NCBI GenBank assembly: GCA_028685445.1
Contig: JAQUDY010000081.1
Location: 1-5,132 of the forward strand
Source of the DNA: Bacilli bacterium
GTDB lineage: Bacteria; Bacillota_I; Bacilli_A; RF39; UBA660
Length of the DNA stretch: 5,132 nt
Direction: 5' to 3'
Made by a program: the position numbers and the translations under genes. Positions within the stretch are counted from its first letter, which is position 1. Every line of letters starts with the position of its first letter. This document shows, in pieces, positions 1 to 5,132 of the stretch. A model generated the notes under the pieces. It had not been told where the DNA came from and made no database searches. It saw only the letters and a program-made list of their open reading frames with translations.

Positions 1-581
1 ACTGAAAGATGAGCTCTAAAATTAATTCCTGATATAGATCTTAGTTGCAAGACTCCATCTCCTGCTCCAACAGCAATTGCTTCAAAATTATATGTGCCTA
101 AAGTTCCTGTTTTTAAAACACTAGTTGGAATTGTAGTAAAAGCTTTAGAATTAGAATAAACTTTTAAACCTAGTCTTTTAAAATCTGCTCCTGCATTATA
201 TTTATCACCAATTCTTAATGGAGCATGAATACGCACAGCATTTGCGCGCATTTTAAGAGTTTTAGGTACAGATGTTTCAGTGCCATCTTTACTTGTTCTT
301 ATTATTTTGATTTTTACATCCTGGTTAGTAAAAACATCTTGCGAAGTTAAAGCACAACCGCCATTATTATTTATGGCGACAAGAGAATTAGGATCTGAGA
401 CTTTCTCACATCGATAAGTATAACTGGATGTGTTTTTTAAAGTTGTTGATTTATCCGCAGCCCAGTATCCCCAGAAATCTTCTGCTTTTTCATTAAAAGA
501 TAAAGCATTTACTTGATTAATATTAAATAAAAACAAACCAATGAATAATACTAATATCTTTAAAAAATATTTTTTTTTCAT
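1..581 (-). CDS. Secreted protein of unknown function, N-terminal part (3' end outside window)
   Basis: This reading frame stays open from an ATG at 581 to the window edge: 193 complete codons, no stop. The start is supported by an AGGAG Shine-Dalgarno at 594-590, 8 nt before the ATG, and by the promoter at 637-609. Residues 1-26 form a classic Sec signal peptide: Lys 2-4, a hydrophobic core of Leu, Ile, Phe and Val at about 6-19, and a likely cleavage site after VNA (26). No lipobox Cys follows, so export or wall association is more likely than a lipoprotein. The mature part begins with an aromatic stretch (FWGYW, 36-40) and has two Cys (58 and 76) that could form a disulfide. Residues about 124-171 have a beta-rich pattern (Y128xxG131xxF134xxxG138LxV141) resembling bacterial Ig-like domains of the Big_3 type; this is a tentative reading. 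I do not recognise the family, and adhesion or surface binding is only a guess from the Ig-like pattern. The gene appears to be its own transcription unit downstream of dnaI. Confidence 0.85.
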   Translation of the reverse strand, partial: MKKKYFLKILVLFIGLFLFNINQVNALSFNEKAEDFWGYWAADKSTTLKNTSSYTYRCEKVSDPNSLVAINNNGGCALTSQDVFTNQDVKIKIIRTSKDGTETSVPKTLKMRANAVRIHAPLRIGDKYNAGADFKRLGLKVYSNSKAFTTIPTSVLKTGTLGTYNFEAIAVGAGDGVLQLRSISGINFRAHLS

Positions 582-608
582 TAAATAATCTCCTACCTTA
601 TTAACATA

Positions 609-637
609 ATTTTACAATAGTTTTACTTTTAAAGCAA
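609..637 (-). promoter_or_regulatory. Sigma-A-type promoter for the secreted-protein gene
   Basis: On the minus strand a -35 TTGCTT (637-632) is followed after exactly 17 bp by a -10 TAAAAT (614-609). Transcription would start near 602, giving a leader of about 20 nt that contains the AGGAG Shine-Dalgarno at 594-590. The -35 lies directly after the hairpin that ends dnaI. The match is good, but AT-rich DNA produces such matches easily; its position between a terminator-like hairpin and a gene with a good ribosome site supports it. Confidence 0.6.
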
Positions 638-667
638 GATAAAAATAGGATTATCCTCTCCTATTTT
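638..667 (-). terminator. Candidate intrinsic terminator overlapping the end of dnaI
   Basis: On the minus strand AAAATAGGA (667-659) pairs perfectly with TCCTATTTT (650-642), a 9-bp stem with an 8-nt loop. The dnaI stop codon TAA (653-651) lies in the loop. The 3' arm ends in a T5 run followed by ATCTT, so the U-tract is partly inside the stem. With only three G-C pairs the stem is weak, so termination may be incomplete and some dnaI transcripts could read into the secreted-protein gene. Confidence 0.5.
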
Positions 668-1568
668 CACTTATTAGTTCTTCTGATTCTGTTAAATGTT
701 TAATTCGTTCTATAATTCTTCTTGCTTTTATTTGCTCACCACTAGTTTTGTTGTTCATGAAATGGTTTTCCAATTCTTTTATAGTAAGATTAGAAGTAAA
801 GAATGTTGATAATTTATTATCCATTCTATATTGAAGAATTGTTCCTAATATCTCATCTCTATTCCAAGGTGTTACAGTTTCTGCTCCTATATCATCAAGT
901 AATAATAAGTCTGCTTTTTTTATTTCATTTATTCTATTTCCAAAGTTATTATTATCAAAAGATTCTTTTAAGCTTCTTAATAGTTCTGGGTAATAAATTA
1001 TTAGCACTGTGTTATTTAGTTTTGATAATTCGTTTAATAAAGCACTTAATAAATATGTTTTACCTGATCCAAAAGAACCATGTAAATATAATCCTTTTTG
1101 TTTTTTATCTTTTTGATAAGTTTCATAAAATTTAGTTAACCACTTAATTATTTTAACTCTTTTTGAATCATTTACATCAATATCGGACATTTTAGCTTTT
1201 CTAATTTCTAAAGGCATTTCATAGAAGTTAGTTTTTATATTTTCTAAATCTGCCAGCTCTTTTTTTTGATATTTACAAGCAACATAATTAAATATTAATT
1301 GATCATTTTCAAATTTAGGATAATTAACAAATCCGGTGACTTTGTTTTTACACTCGAATAAACTTTTACATTTTGCGCAGTTACTTAATTCTTCTACAGT
1401 ATTTTCTAATTTTGAAGTGTAATTAATTGCGATATTTTCTTTGACTTTTAGAGTGTTAATTAATTTTTTAAATTCTGTATTTTTAATAGCTACAACGTAG
1501 GCTTTTTTAAGTGCATTATCCAAATCATATTTTTGATATATTTTGGTTTCTTCTTCTATTTTTTTCAT
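651..1568 (-). CDS. dnaI: DnaI-like primosomal protein, replicative helicase loader (AAA+ ATPase)
   Basis: The 305-residue product matches the length and layout of Bacillus DnaI (about 311 aa), which with DnaB and DnaD loads the hexameric DnaC helicase at the origin and at restart sites. The N-terminal helicase-binding domain carries a zinc-ribbon pattern: Cys64, Cys67, Cys73 and Cys98, where Bacillus DnaI has a similar cysteine-rich cluster. The C-terminal AAA+ domain has Walker A GSFGSGKT (164-171), Walker B LLLLDD followed by IGAE (221-230), sensor 1 Ser-Asn (259-260), the RDEILGTILQYR helix (237-248) and a conserved Arg-rich ARRIIERI helix (282-289) expected to hold sensor 2 or finger arginines. 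It ends in ENRR as DnaI proteins do. I chose the ATG at 1568 because AGGAG lies at 1577-1573. The frame is open up to an ATG at 1622, but that start has no ribosome site and would overlap dnaB by 47 bases. The dnaB stop lies 7 nt upstream, so the two genes form an operon. All ATPase motifs are intact. Confidence 0.95.
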   Translation of the reverse strand: MKKIEEETKIYQKYDLDNALKKAYVVAIKNTEFKKLINTLKVKENIAINYTSKLENTVEELSNCAKCKSLFECKNKVTGFVNYPKFENDQLIFNYVACKYQKKELADLENIKTNFYEMPLEIRKAKMSDIDVNDSKRVKIIKWLTKFYETYQKDKKQKGLYLHGSFGSGKTYLLSALLNELSKLNNTVLIIYYPELLRSLKESFDNNNFGNRINEIKKADLLLLDDIGAETVTPWNRDEILGTILQYRMDNKLSTFFTSNLTIKELENHFMNNKTSGEQIKARRIIERIKHLTESEELISENRRG

Positions 1569-1572
1569 ACTA

Positions 1573-1577
1573 CTCCT
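1573..1577 (-). promoter_or_regulatory. Ribosome binding site of dnaI, overlapping the dnaB stop codon
   Basis: AGGAG at 1577-1573 precedes the dnaI ATG (1568) by a short 4-nt spacer. Its first two bases are the last two of the dnaB TAG stop (1578-1576), so a ribosome ending on dnaB sits on the dnaI initiation site. This suggests translational coupling and fixes the dnaI start at 1568 rather than 1622. Confidence 0.75.
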
Positions 1578-2856
1578 ATCTAAAATCTTTAAGCAAGTTT
1601 TCCATTTCTTCTTTTTCTTCATTACTAATCTGATTAATATTATTTATTGCATTAAACCATACAGGTAACGGTTTTTCTTCTTTCAGCGTTCCTATCTTTT
1701 TGTTGTTCTTTTTATGTTCTTTTTCAGCTACACTCATAGCATCTGACGCTGTTTTTATTCCTAATCTAACCCATTGTCCAGCTATCGTTTCAACAAAGGC
1801 TTTATTTAATTTATTACTATTTATTCTAAGAACATAATCTATTAAGACATTAATAACTCCTGGTGTAAGATTTAAGTCTAAAGCTAAATATTCAAGAAGT
1901 CTTAAGTCTCTTGCTGTAGGATTAGTATTTTTATATTTGCTTTTAAGAAAATCATAAGGTGATGTGTTTTCAAATATATATATCATTTTTCCGCGATTTG
2001 ATAAGTTTCCTTCTGGAGTTTTTAAATGTTCTGGTTGAGTTCGATATATTAAAGTTGGTAAGGACCCGTTATTATTATACTCATAATATTTTCTAGTTTC
2101 TTTTAATAATAAATCTTTATTTATCAAACCTTTTTCATCTACAACCAAACGGATTAATTCGCTCATTTTAAGTGTATCTAAATTATAAATAAAAGCCAAG
2201 TTATTTATTGTTTCTTTAATTTTTTTAGATAATGCTTTTTCATTTAAAACTTTATTTGGGATGCTTGATATTAGTAAATCAAAATCTATTAATGATGAAA
2301 TTTTAATTTCTGATTTTTCATGTTTTTGAACTTCGTTATAATTTATTCCTGTTTTGATTACACTTTTAAAAGTATTGTTCATTATTTCACTAATTTCTTT
2401 AAATTCTGAATAATTAAAGGTAGGTTTTTTATATAAGTTTAGTAAATATTGGTATTCACTAGCACCTATATTATTATACAGTACAATATTTAAAACTGGA
2501 TGATTAAAAAATTCATAGGCTGATAATGGAGAATACAATTCATAAATATAACTATTTAAATTATCTTCAGATTTATAAAATGTTTTTAATAATCCAACTG
2601 CTTCTAAACCTTTCCTTGCTTTTTTTATATCTTCTAAATTAGTTTTTAATAATGTCATAAGATGATGATGATTAAAATCTTTACTTATTAATTCTCTTTT
2701 ATCTAAATCGCTCCAAAGAGTTAAATATAAACTTACTGAAGTTGGACCAATAATTGGTTTATACAAATTAGTTACAATTTTGCGATCTATTTCTGTGAGG
2801 ATTGTTTTGTTAATTACAACATAAGTATCAGCTGGCAGAAGACTTATTTTTTTCAT
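1576..2856 (-). CDS. dnaB: DnaB-like replication initiation and membrane attachment protein (DnaB/DnaD family)
   Basis: The 426-residue product is the Firmicute primosome protein DnaB (472 aa in B. subtilis), not the E. coli helicase of the same name. It acts after DnaA and DnaD at the origin, helps DnaI load the helicase, and is linked to membrane attachment of the origin. Residues about 1-115 look like the N-terminal winged-helix dimerisation domain (DDBH1), with the typical opening PADTYVV (8-14) and LYKPIIGPTSVSLYLTLW (31-48). Two DDBH2-type segments follow, about 190-275 and 300-378. The second is clear: LTPGVINVLIDYVL (330-343) followed by FVETIAGQW (354-362), the YxxxIxxxW motif of this family with Phe for Tyr. 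A Lys-rich linker (380-395) leads to a short acidic tail. No transmembrane helix is visible. The start is supported by GAGGTGAT (2867-2860) and a promoter at 2905-2877. The pairing with dnaI matches the conserved Firmicute dnaB-dnaI operon. Confidence 0.93.
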   Translation of the reverse strand: MKKISLLPADTYVVINKTILTEIDRKIVTNLYKPIIGPTSVSLYLTLWSDLDKRELISKDFNHHHLMTLLKTNLEDIKKARKGLEAVGLLKTFYKSEDNLNSYIYELYSPLSAYEFFNHPVLNIVLYNNIGASEYQYLLNLYKKPTFNYSEFKEISEIMNNTFKSVIKTGINYNEVQKHEKSEIKISSLIDFDLLISSIPNKVLNEKALSKKIKETINNLAFIYNLDTLKMSELIRLVVDEKGLINKDLLLKETRKYYEYNNNGSLPTLIYRTQPEHLKTPEGNLSNRGKMIYIFENTSPYDFLKSKYKNTNPTARDLRLLEYLALDLNLTPGVINVLIDYVLRINSNKLNKAFVETIAGQWVRLGIKTASDAMSVAEKEHKKNNKKIGTLKEEKPLPVWFNAINNINQISNEEKEEMENLLKDFR

Positions 2857-2876
2857 AACATCACCTCTCTATAACA

Positions 2877-2905
2877 ATTGTATTAAAGAAAAGATTTTAT
2901 TGCAA
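2877..2905 (-). promoter_or_regulatory. Sigma-A-type promoter for the dnaB-dnaI operon
   Basis: A minus-strand -35 TTGCAA (2905-2900), a 17-bp spacer and a -10 TACAAT (2882-2877) fit the sigma-A consensus well. The predicted start near 2870 leaves a leader of only about 14 nt that begins at the Shine-Dalgarno (GAGGTGAT, 2867-2860), so there is little room for leader regulation. The -35 starts 5 nt after the hairpin that ends the RNase J gene. Confidence 0.65.
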
Positions 2906-2907
2906 GG

Positions 2908-2932
2908 AAAAAGCTTAGCATCTGCTAAACTT
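2908..2932 (-). terminator. Intrinsic terminator spanning the stop codon of the RNase J-like gene
   Basis: On the minus strand AAGTTTAGC (2932-2924) pairs with GCTAAGCTT (2919-2911), a 9-bp stem including one G-U pair, closed by an AGAT tetraloop and followed by T residues that make a run of five (2912-2908). The TAG stop (2927-2925) is inside the 5' arm. This is the most terminator-like hairpin in the window and should separate the RNase J transcript from dnaB-dnaI. Confidence 0.65.
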
Positions 2933-4559
2933 CTTGGATTACAGCAATAATCATAGGTTTTGATTCGGTCTCGAGATAAAAGTATTTAGATAATCTATCT
3001 CTAATTTCTGTTTTTATATTATTAAAATCTACATAGTTGTTTGAGATATTATTGTTAATTATTTCTAAAGAAATTCTTTTTATTTCTTCAATCATTTCTT
3101 TGGAATCTTTAACATAAATAAACCCTCTAGTAACAATTTCTGGTCCAACTAAGATTTCTTTTGTTTTCTTTGATAAAGTAGCACTAATTAGGACAATGCC
3201 ATTTTCTGATAACATTTCTCGATCTTTAATTACTAAATCTCCAACATCATCTGTACTTGTGCCATCTATTAAAACGTCATCTACAAAGACTTTTTCAAAA
3301 TTGTCTTGCAATTTTTTATTTATTATTGTAATGATTTCGCCATTTTGTTTTAATAAGATGTTTTCTTTTGCATAACCTAAATCACTAGCTAAATTAGCAT
3401 TGCCTACCATATATCTATATTCTGCTTTTACTGGAATAAAATATTTTGGTTTTAATAAAGAAACCATAATCATTAAGTCTTCACTTGATGCATGTAGTAA
3501 AATTCCTTTATTTTTAGGTATGTTTATTGTTTTAATACCCATCATAGCAAGTTCATTTTCGATTCGAACAAATAATTTTTCGTTCTCATCGTATTTTGGT
3601 TCGGCAAAGCAAATTGTATCTTCTTTTGATAGTTTTATATATTTATCATTTCCATTAATTGTTTTTTCAATAACATTATAAGGATTTTCACGTTCATCAC
3701 AAACTAATAAGATAGCATTAGAATCATTGACATTATTTAAATCTCCAATTAAAGATTCATCTATATTCATATATTTTTCTTCAATTGCCATATTAATTAT
3801 ATTTTGTAATTTTTTTCCCATAATAACAATTTTTCGATGAGAATTTTTTGCTGCATTAAAAATTCCTTCAATAGTATATAAATAACTATGAAGAACAGAA
3901 AAAATTATTCTTCCTTCATTTTTATTTATAACTTCTTTAAAAAATGACGACATATGATGTGAAGGACTGGTATGTCCTATTCTCTCAGAGAAAGAAGACT
4001 CACAAAGTAGTGCTAAAACGCCTTGTTTACCAACATATGCAATTCTTCCCAAATCCATATGATATCCTCCCATCATTGATGGGTCTACAATAAAATCTGA
4101 TGTGTAACAAATTGCTCCATCTTCAGTGTTAATTACATACATAACACTTTCTGGAACAGAATGATTTACTTGAATTGGGAATACACTATTTTTACCGAAA
4201 TTTATCTTTTTATGCGGCAAAATGACCGTTATATTTTTTTCAGGAACACCATTAAAAACCATTTGATTTTTAGTGTATTTTGTTGCATAAATTTTTATTT
4301 CAGGAATAATTCTTATTAAATCATTTACTCCACCACAGCTCTCTGGGTGAGAGTGAGATATAAACACTCCTTTAATTCGTTTTTTATTTTTTGCTAAATA
4401 TTCATAATCCGGAATAATATAATCTATTCCAAACATAGAATCATTTGCAAATTTTAATCCAGCATCTAAAACAAAGATGTCTTCATCTATTTCTATAATA
4501 TAGGTGTTCTTTCCATTTTCGTTAAGTCCACCCATACCAAATATATTAATTTTACTCAT
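2925..4559 (-). CDS. rnj: RNase J family protein (metallo-beta-lactamase / beta-CASP), J2-like with degenerate active site
   Basis: The 544 residues match full-length RNase J (about 555 aa), a 5'-3' exonuclease and endonuclease in mRNA decay and rRNA maturation. Family signatures include GMGGLNENGKNTY (8-20), LDAGLKF (31-37), GIDYIIPDYEYL (44-55), HSVPES (133-138), TSDF (153-156), the beta-CASP region to about 375, LLKPKYFIPV (368-377), DDVGDLVIKDR (437-447) and a C-terminal domain (about 450-544). The metal site is eroded. HxHxDH reads H69-S-H71-P-E73-S74, so Asp becomes Glu and the last His becomes Ser. The late His of HGEYR (H390 in B. subtilis J1) is Lys378. HVSGH reads GILLH (352-356). 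H133 and D155 are kept. B. subtilis J2 has a milder change (HGHEDA), so this may be a non-catalytic or weak partner of a canonical RNase J encoded elsewhere. The start fits the family's N terminus; its ribosome site is weak (GTGA, 4572-4569). A strong promoter precedes it and a terminator ends it, suggesting a single-gene unit. Confidence 0.9.
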   Translation of the reverse strand: MSKINIFGMGGLNENGKNTYIIEIDEDIFVLDAGLKFANDSMFGIDYIIPDYEYLAKNKKRIKGVFISHSHPESCGGVNDLIRIIPEIKIYATKYTKNQMVFNGVPEKNITVILPHKKINFGKNSVFPIQVNHSVPESVMYVINTEDGAICYTSDFIVDPSMMGGYHMDLGRIAYVGKQGVLALLCESSFSERIGHTSPSHHMSSFFKEVINKNEGRIIFSVLHSYLYTIEGIFNAAKNSHRKIVIMGKKLQNIINMAIEEKYMNIDESLIGDLNNVNDSNAILLVCDERENPYNVIEKTINGNDKYIKLSKEDTICFAEPKYDENEKLFVRIENELAMMGIKTINIPKNKGILLHASSEDLMIMVSLLKPKYFIPVKAEYRYMVGNANLASDLGYAKENILLKQNGEIITIINKKLQDNFEKVFVDDVLIDGTSTDDVGDLVIKDREMLSENGIVLISATLSKKTKEILVGPEIVTRGFIYVKDSKEMIEEIKRISLEIINNNISNNYVDFNNIKTEIRDRLSKYFYLETESKPMIIAVIQEV

Positions 4560-4614
4560 AAATTATTTTCACTCTTTTCTACATTTAAATTAATAAAAGT
4601 TATGGCGTTAATTT

Positions 4615-4643
4615 ATTATAGCAAATAAACTAGTTTTTATCAA
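4615..4643 (-). promoter_or_regulatory. Strong sigma-A promoter with extended -10 for the RNase J-like gene
   Basis: On the minus strand TTGATA (4643-4638) is separated by exactly 17 bp from a perfect TATAAT (4620-4615). The base triplet TGC lies directly before the -10, giving an extended -10 element. Transcription should start near 4608, with a leader of about 49 nt that shows no obvious hairpin. It is the best promoter in the window. Confidence 0.75.
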
Positions 4644-4663
4644 TTTTTTTAGTAAAAAAAATT
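4642..4663. repeat. All-A/T inverted repeat between the deacetylase-like gene and the RNase J promoter
   Basis: AATTTTTTT (4642-4650) and AAAAAAATT (4655-4663) form a perfect 9-bp inverted repeat around a 4-base centre, AGTA on the plus strand. It touches the TAA stop of the upstream gene (4664-4662) and overlaps the -35 of the next promoter. There is no G-C pair and no U-tract after the second arm on the minus strand, so it is a poor terminator. It may only reflect the T-run plus A-run of the UP-like block. Confidence 0.5.
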
Positions 4664-4666
4664 ATG
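4644..4666 (-). promoter_or_regulatory. UP-element-like A/T block upstream of the RNase J promoter
   Basis: Directly upstream of the -35, the minus strand reads ATAA, T8 (4661-4654), ACT, A7 (4650-4644). Set against the E. coli UP-element consensus (an A/T block ending in a T-run, about three free bases, then an A-run), nearly every defined position agrees and the spacing to the -35 is right within about one base. UP elements bind the C-terminal domain of the RNA polymerase alpha subunit. The background is AT-rich, which lowers the weight of the match. Confidence 0.45.
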
Positions 4667-5132
4667 AGTTTTCTGTTATGTGTTCACTTAAATACTCTAT
4701 TTTTAAATCTTGTTTTTTAATTTCTTGTTTTATTAGTTTTATATTATCTATGTTTGCGCCTTTTTTAATTAAAATTATACTACCACTATTAATATTTGAT
4801 AACAAAGTTATTATATTACTTTCTGTTTGAATAGTTGGTGCGATGATAAAATATTTTTTTTCCAGGCAATAATCTAGATTAGAATAATTAATAACACATA
4901 TTTTAGAATTAATTTTATTTTTATTAAGTAGAGAGTTTAAATCACTAATTTCTTCATGTCTTTCTTCGCCTAATATATATTCTCTTTCTTTAGAAAAATC
5001 ACTATTTACATTTGCAATAACAGCATAGGGAATTCTCTCTTTATCAAAATAATCAGTGATTTTTGAGTCTTCTACTATAAAAGAAACTGTTCTTTTAATA
5101 GGGTTTCCTTTAACTATAACTTTATCTAGATT
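4662..5132 (-). CDS. Possible degenerate polysaccharide-deacetylase (NodB/YlxY-like) protein, C-terminal part (5' end outside window)
   Basis: The frame is open from the window edge to TAA at 4664-4662, giving 156 residues of the C terminus. Two stretches resemble NodB-type deacetylases of the YlxY kind: VKGNPIKRTVSF (7-18), like the KGNP-K-x-V-S strand that opens these domains, and SGSIILIKKG (116-125) followed by IKLIKQEIKKQDLKIEYLSEHI (131-152, written here as two helices and a strand), like the closing GSIILLH, helix, GY-strand, ELL pattern. Between them, KERIPYAVIANVN (31-43) resembles the strand after the first helix. The catalytic parts are missing: the TFDD site reads FIVED, and the HxxxH zinc motif is replaced by GEERHEEISD (55-64). 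The domain spans about 150 residues rather than about 200, so a central part seems lost. In B. subtilis ylxY lies in the same wider region as rnjB (pnpA-ylxY...rnjB), which fits the neighbour here. The assignment is tentative; the missing N terminus would probably hold a membrane anchor or signal. The coding region itself is secure. Confidence 0.8.
   Translation of the reverse strand, partial: NLDKVIVKGNPIKRTVSFIVEDSKITDYFDKERIPYAVIANVNSDFSKEREYILGEERHEEISDLNSLLNKNKINSKICVINYSNLDYCLEKKYFIIAPTIQTESNIITLLSNINSGSIILIKKGANIDNIKLIKQEIKKQDLKIEYLSEHITENS

Noticed and set aside
451..459. TTATCCGCA, one mismatch from the DnaA box TTATCCACA
   Set aside because: It is a single copy inside the secreted-protein coding region, where it reads Ala-Asp-Lys, with no cluster of boxes nearby. 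The closeness to dnaB and dnaI is not evidence for an origin.
803..1135. Open frame of 110 codons on the plus strand
   Set aside because: It lies wholly inside dnaI on the opposite strand, encodes a low-complexity Leu/Ile/Phe/Tyr-rich product typical of the reverse of AT-rich coding DNA, and has no ribosome site I can see.
1569..1622. Longer dnaI start at 1622 adding 18 residues
   Set aside because: There is no Shine-Dalgarno before 1622, the added Lys-rich residues do not belong to DnaI, and the ATG at 1568 has AGGAG in place.
3400..3681. Open frame of 93 codons on the plus strand
   Set aside because: It is antisense to the conserved RNase J-like gene, and its Ser/Phe/Ile-rich product shows no recognisable motif.
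4560..4608. Riboswitch or structured leader before the RNase J-like gene
   Set aside because: The leader is only about 49 nt, AT-rich, and I find no stable stem or known motif in it.
1..5132. Mobile element, CRISPR, toxin-antitoxin or defence system
   Set aside because: I found no direct repeats, spacer arrays, transposase or integrase motifs, or small paired genes. The content is mostly core-genome genes in one orientation.

Overview
The window is a compact, very AT-rich stretch of a bacterial chromosome. All coding is on the minus strand, so transcription runs from high to low coordinates. The DnaB/DnaI pair of the Bacillus type, an RNase J family protein, SD motifs of the AGGAG / GAGGTGAT type and sigma-A-like promoters point to a low-GC Firmicute (Bacilli or a relative, possibly an uncultured gut lineage; the lineage is inference). 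Tryptophan is encoded by TGG in the genes where I read the codons (the dnaI-like gene and the gene at the left edge) and the stops are TAA or TAG. I see no sign of the Mycoplasma code.

In order of transcription: (1) 5132-4662, the 3' part of a gene whose ends resemble a polysaccharide-deacetylase (NodB/YlxY-like) domain but which lacks the catalytic motifs. (2) 4666-4615, a strong-looking promoter (TTGATA, 17 bp, TGC-TATAAT) with an UP-element-like A/T block. (3) 4559-2925, a full-length RNase J family protein whose metal-binding motifs are partly lost, so probably a J2-like, weak or inactive paralogue. (4) A hairpin spanning its stop codon, then a promoter at 2905-2877. (5) 2856-1576, dnaB (primosome initiation / membrane attachment). 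(6) 1568-651, dnaI (helicase loader), tightly coupled to dnaB. (7) A hairpin across the dnaI stop, then a promoter at 637-609. (8) 581-1, the start of a secreted protein of unknown function that runs off the window.

Functionally the window joins RNA turnover (RNase J-like) to chromosome replication initiation (DnaB and DnaI load the replicative helicase), with an apparent envelope or secreted protein on each side. No intergenic stretch exceeds about 100 bases. I found no tRNA, rRNA, CRISPR, insertion sequence or riboswitch. I do not see an undescribed multi-gene system. The points most worth a second look are the degenerate RNase J, its degenerate deacetylase-like neighbour, the UP-element promoter, and the repeated arrangement of a hairpin over the stop codon followed directly by a promoter.
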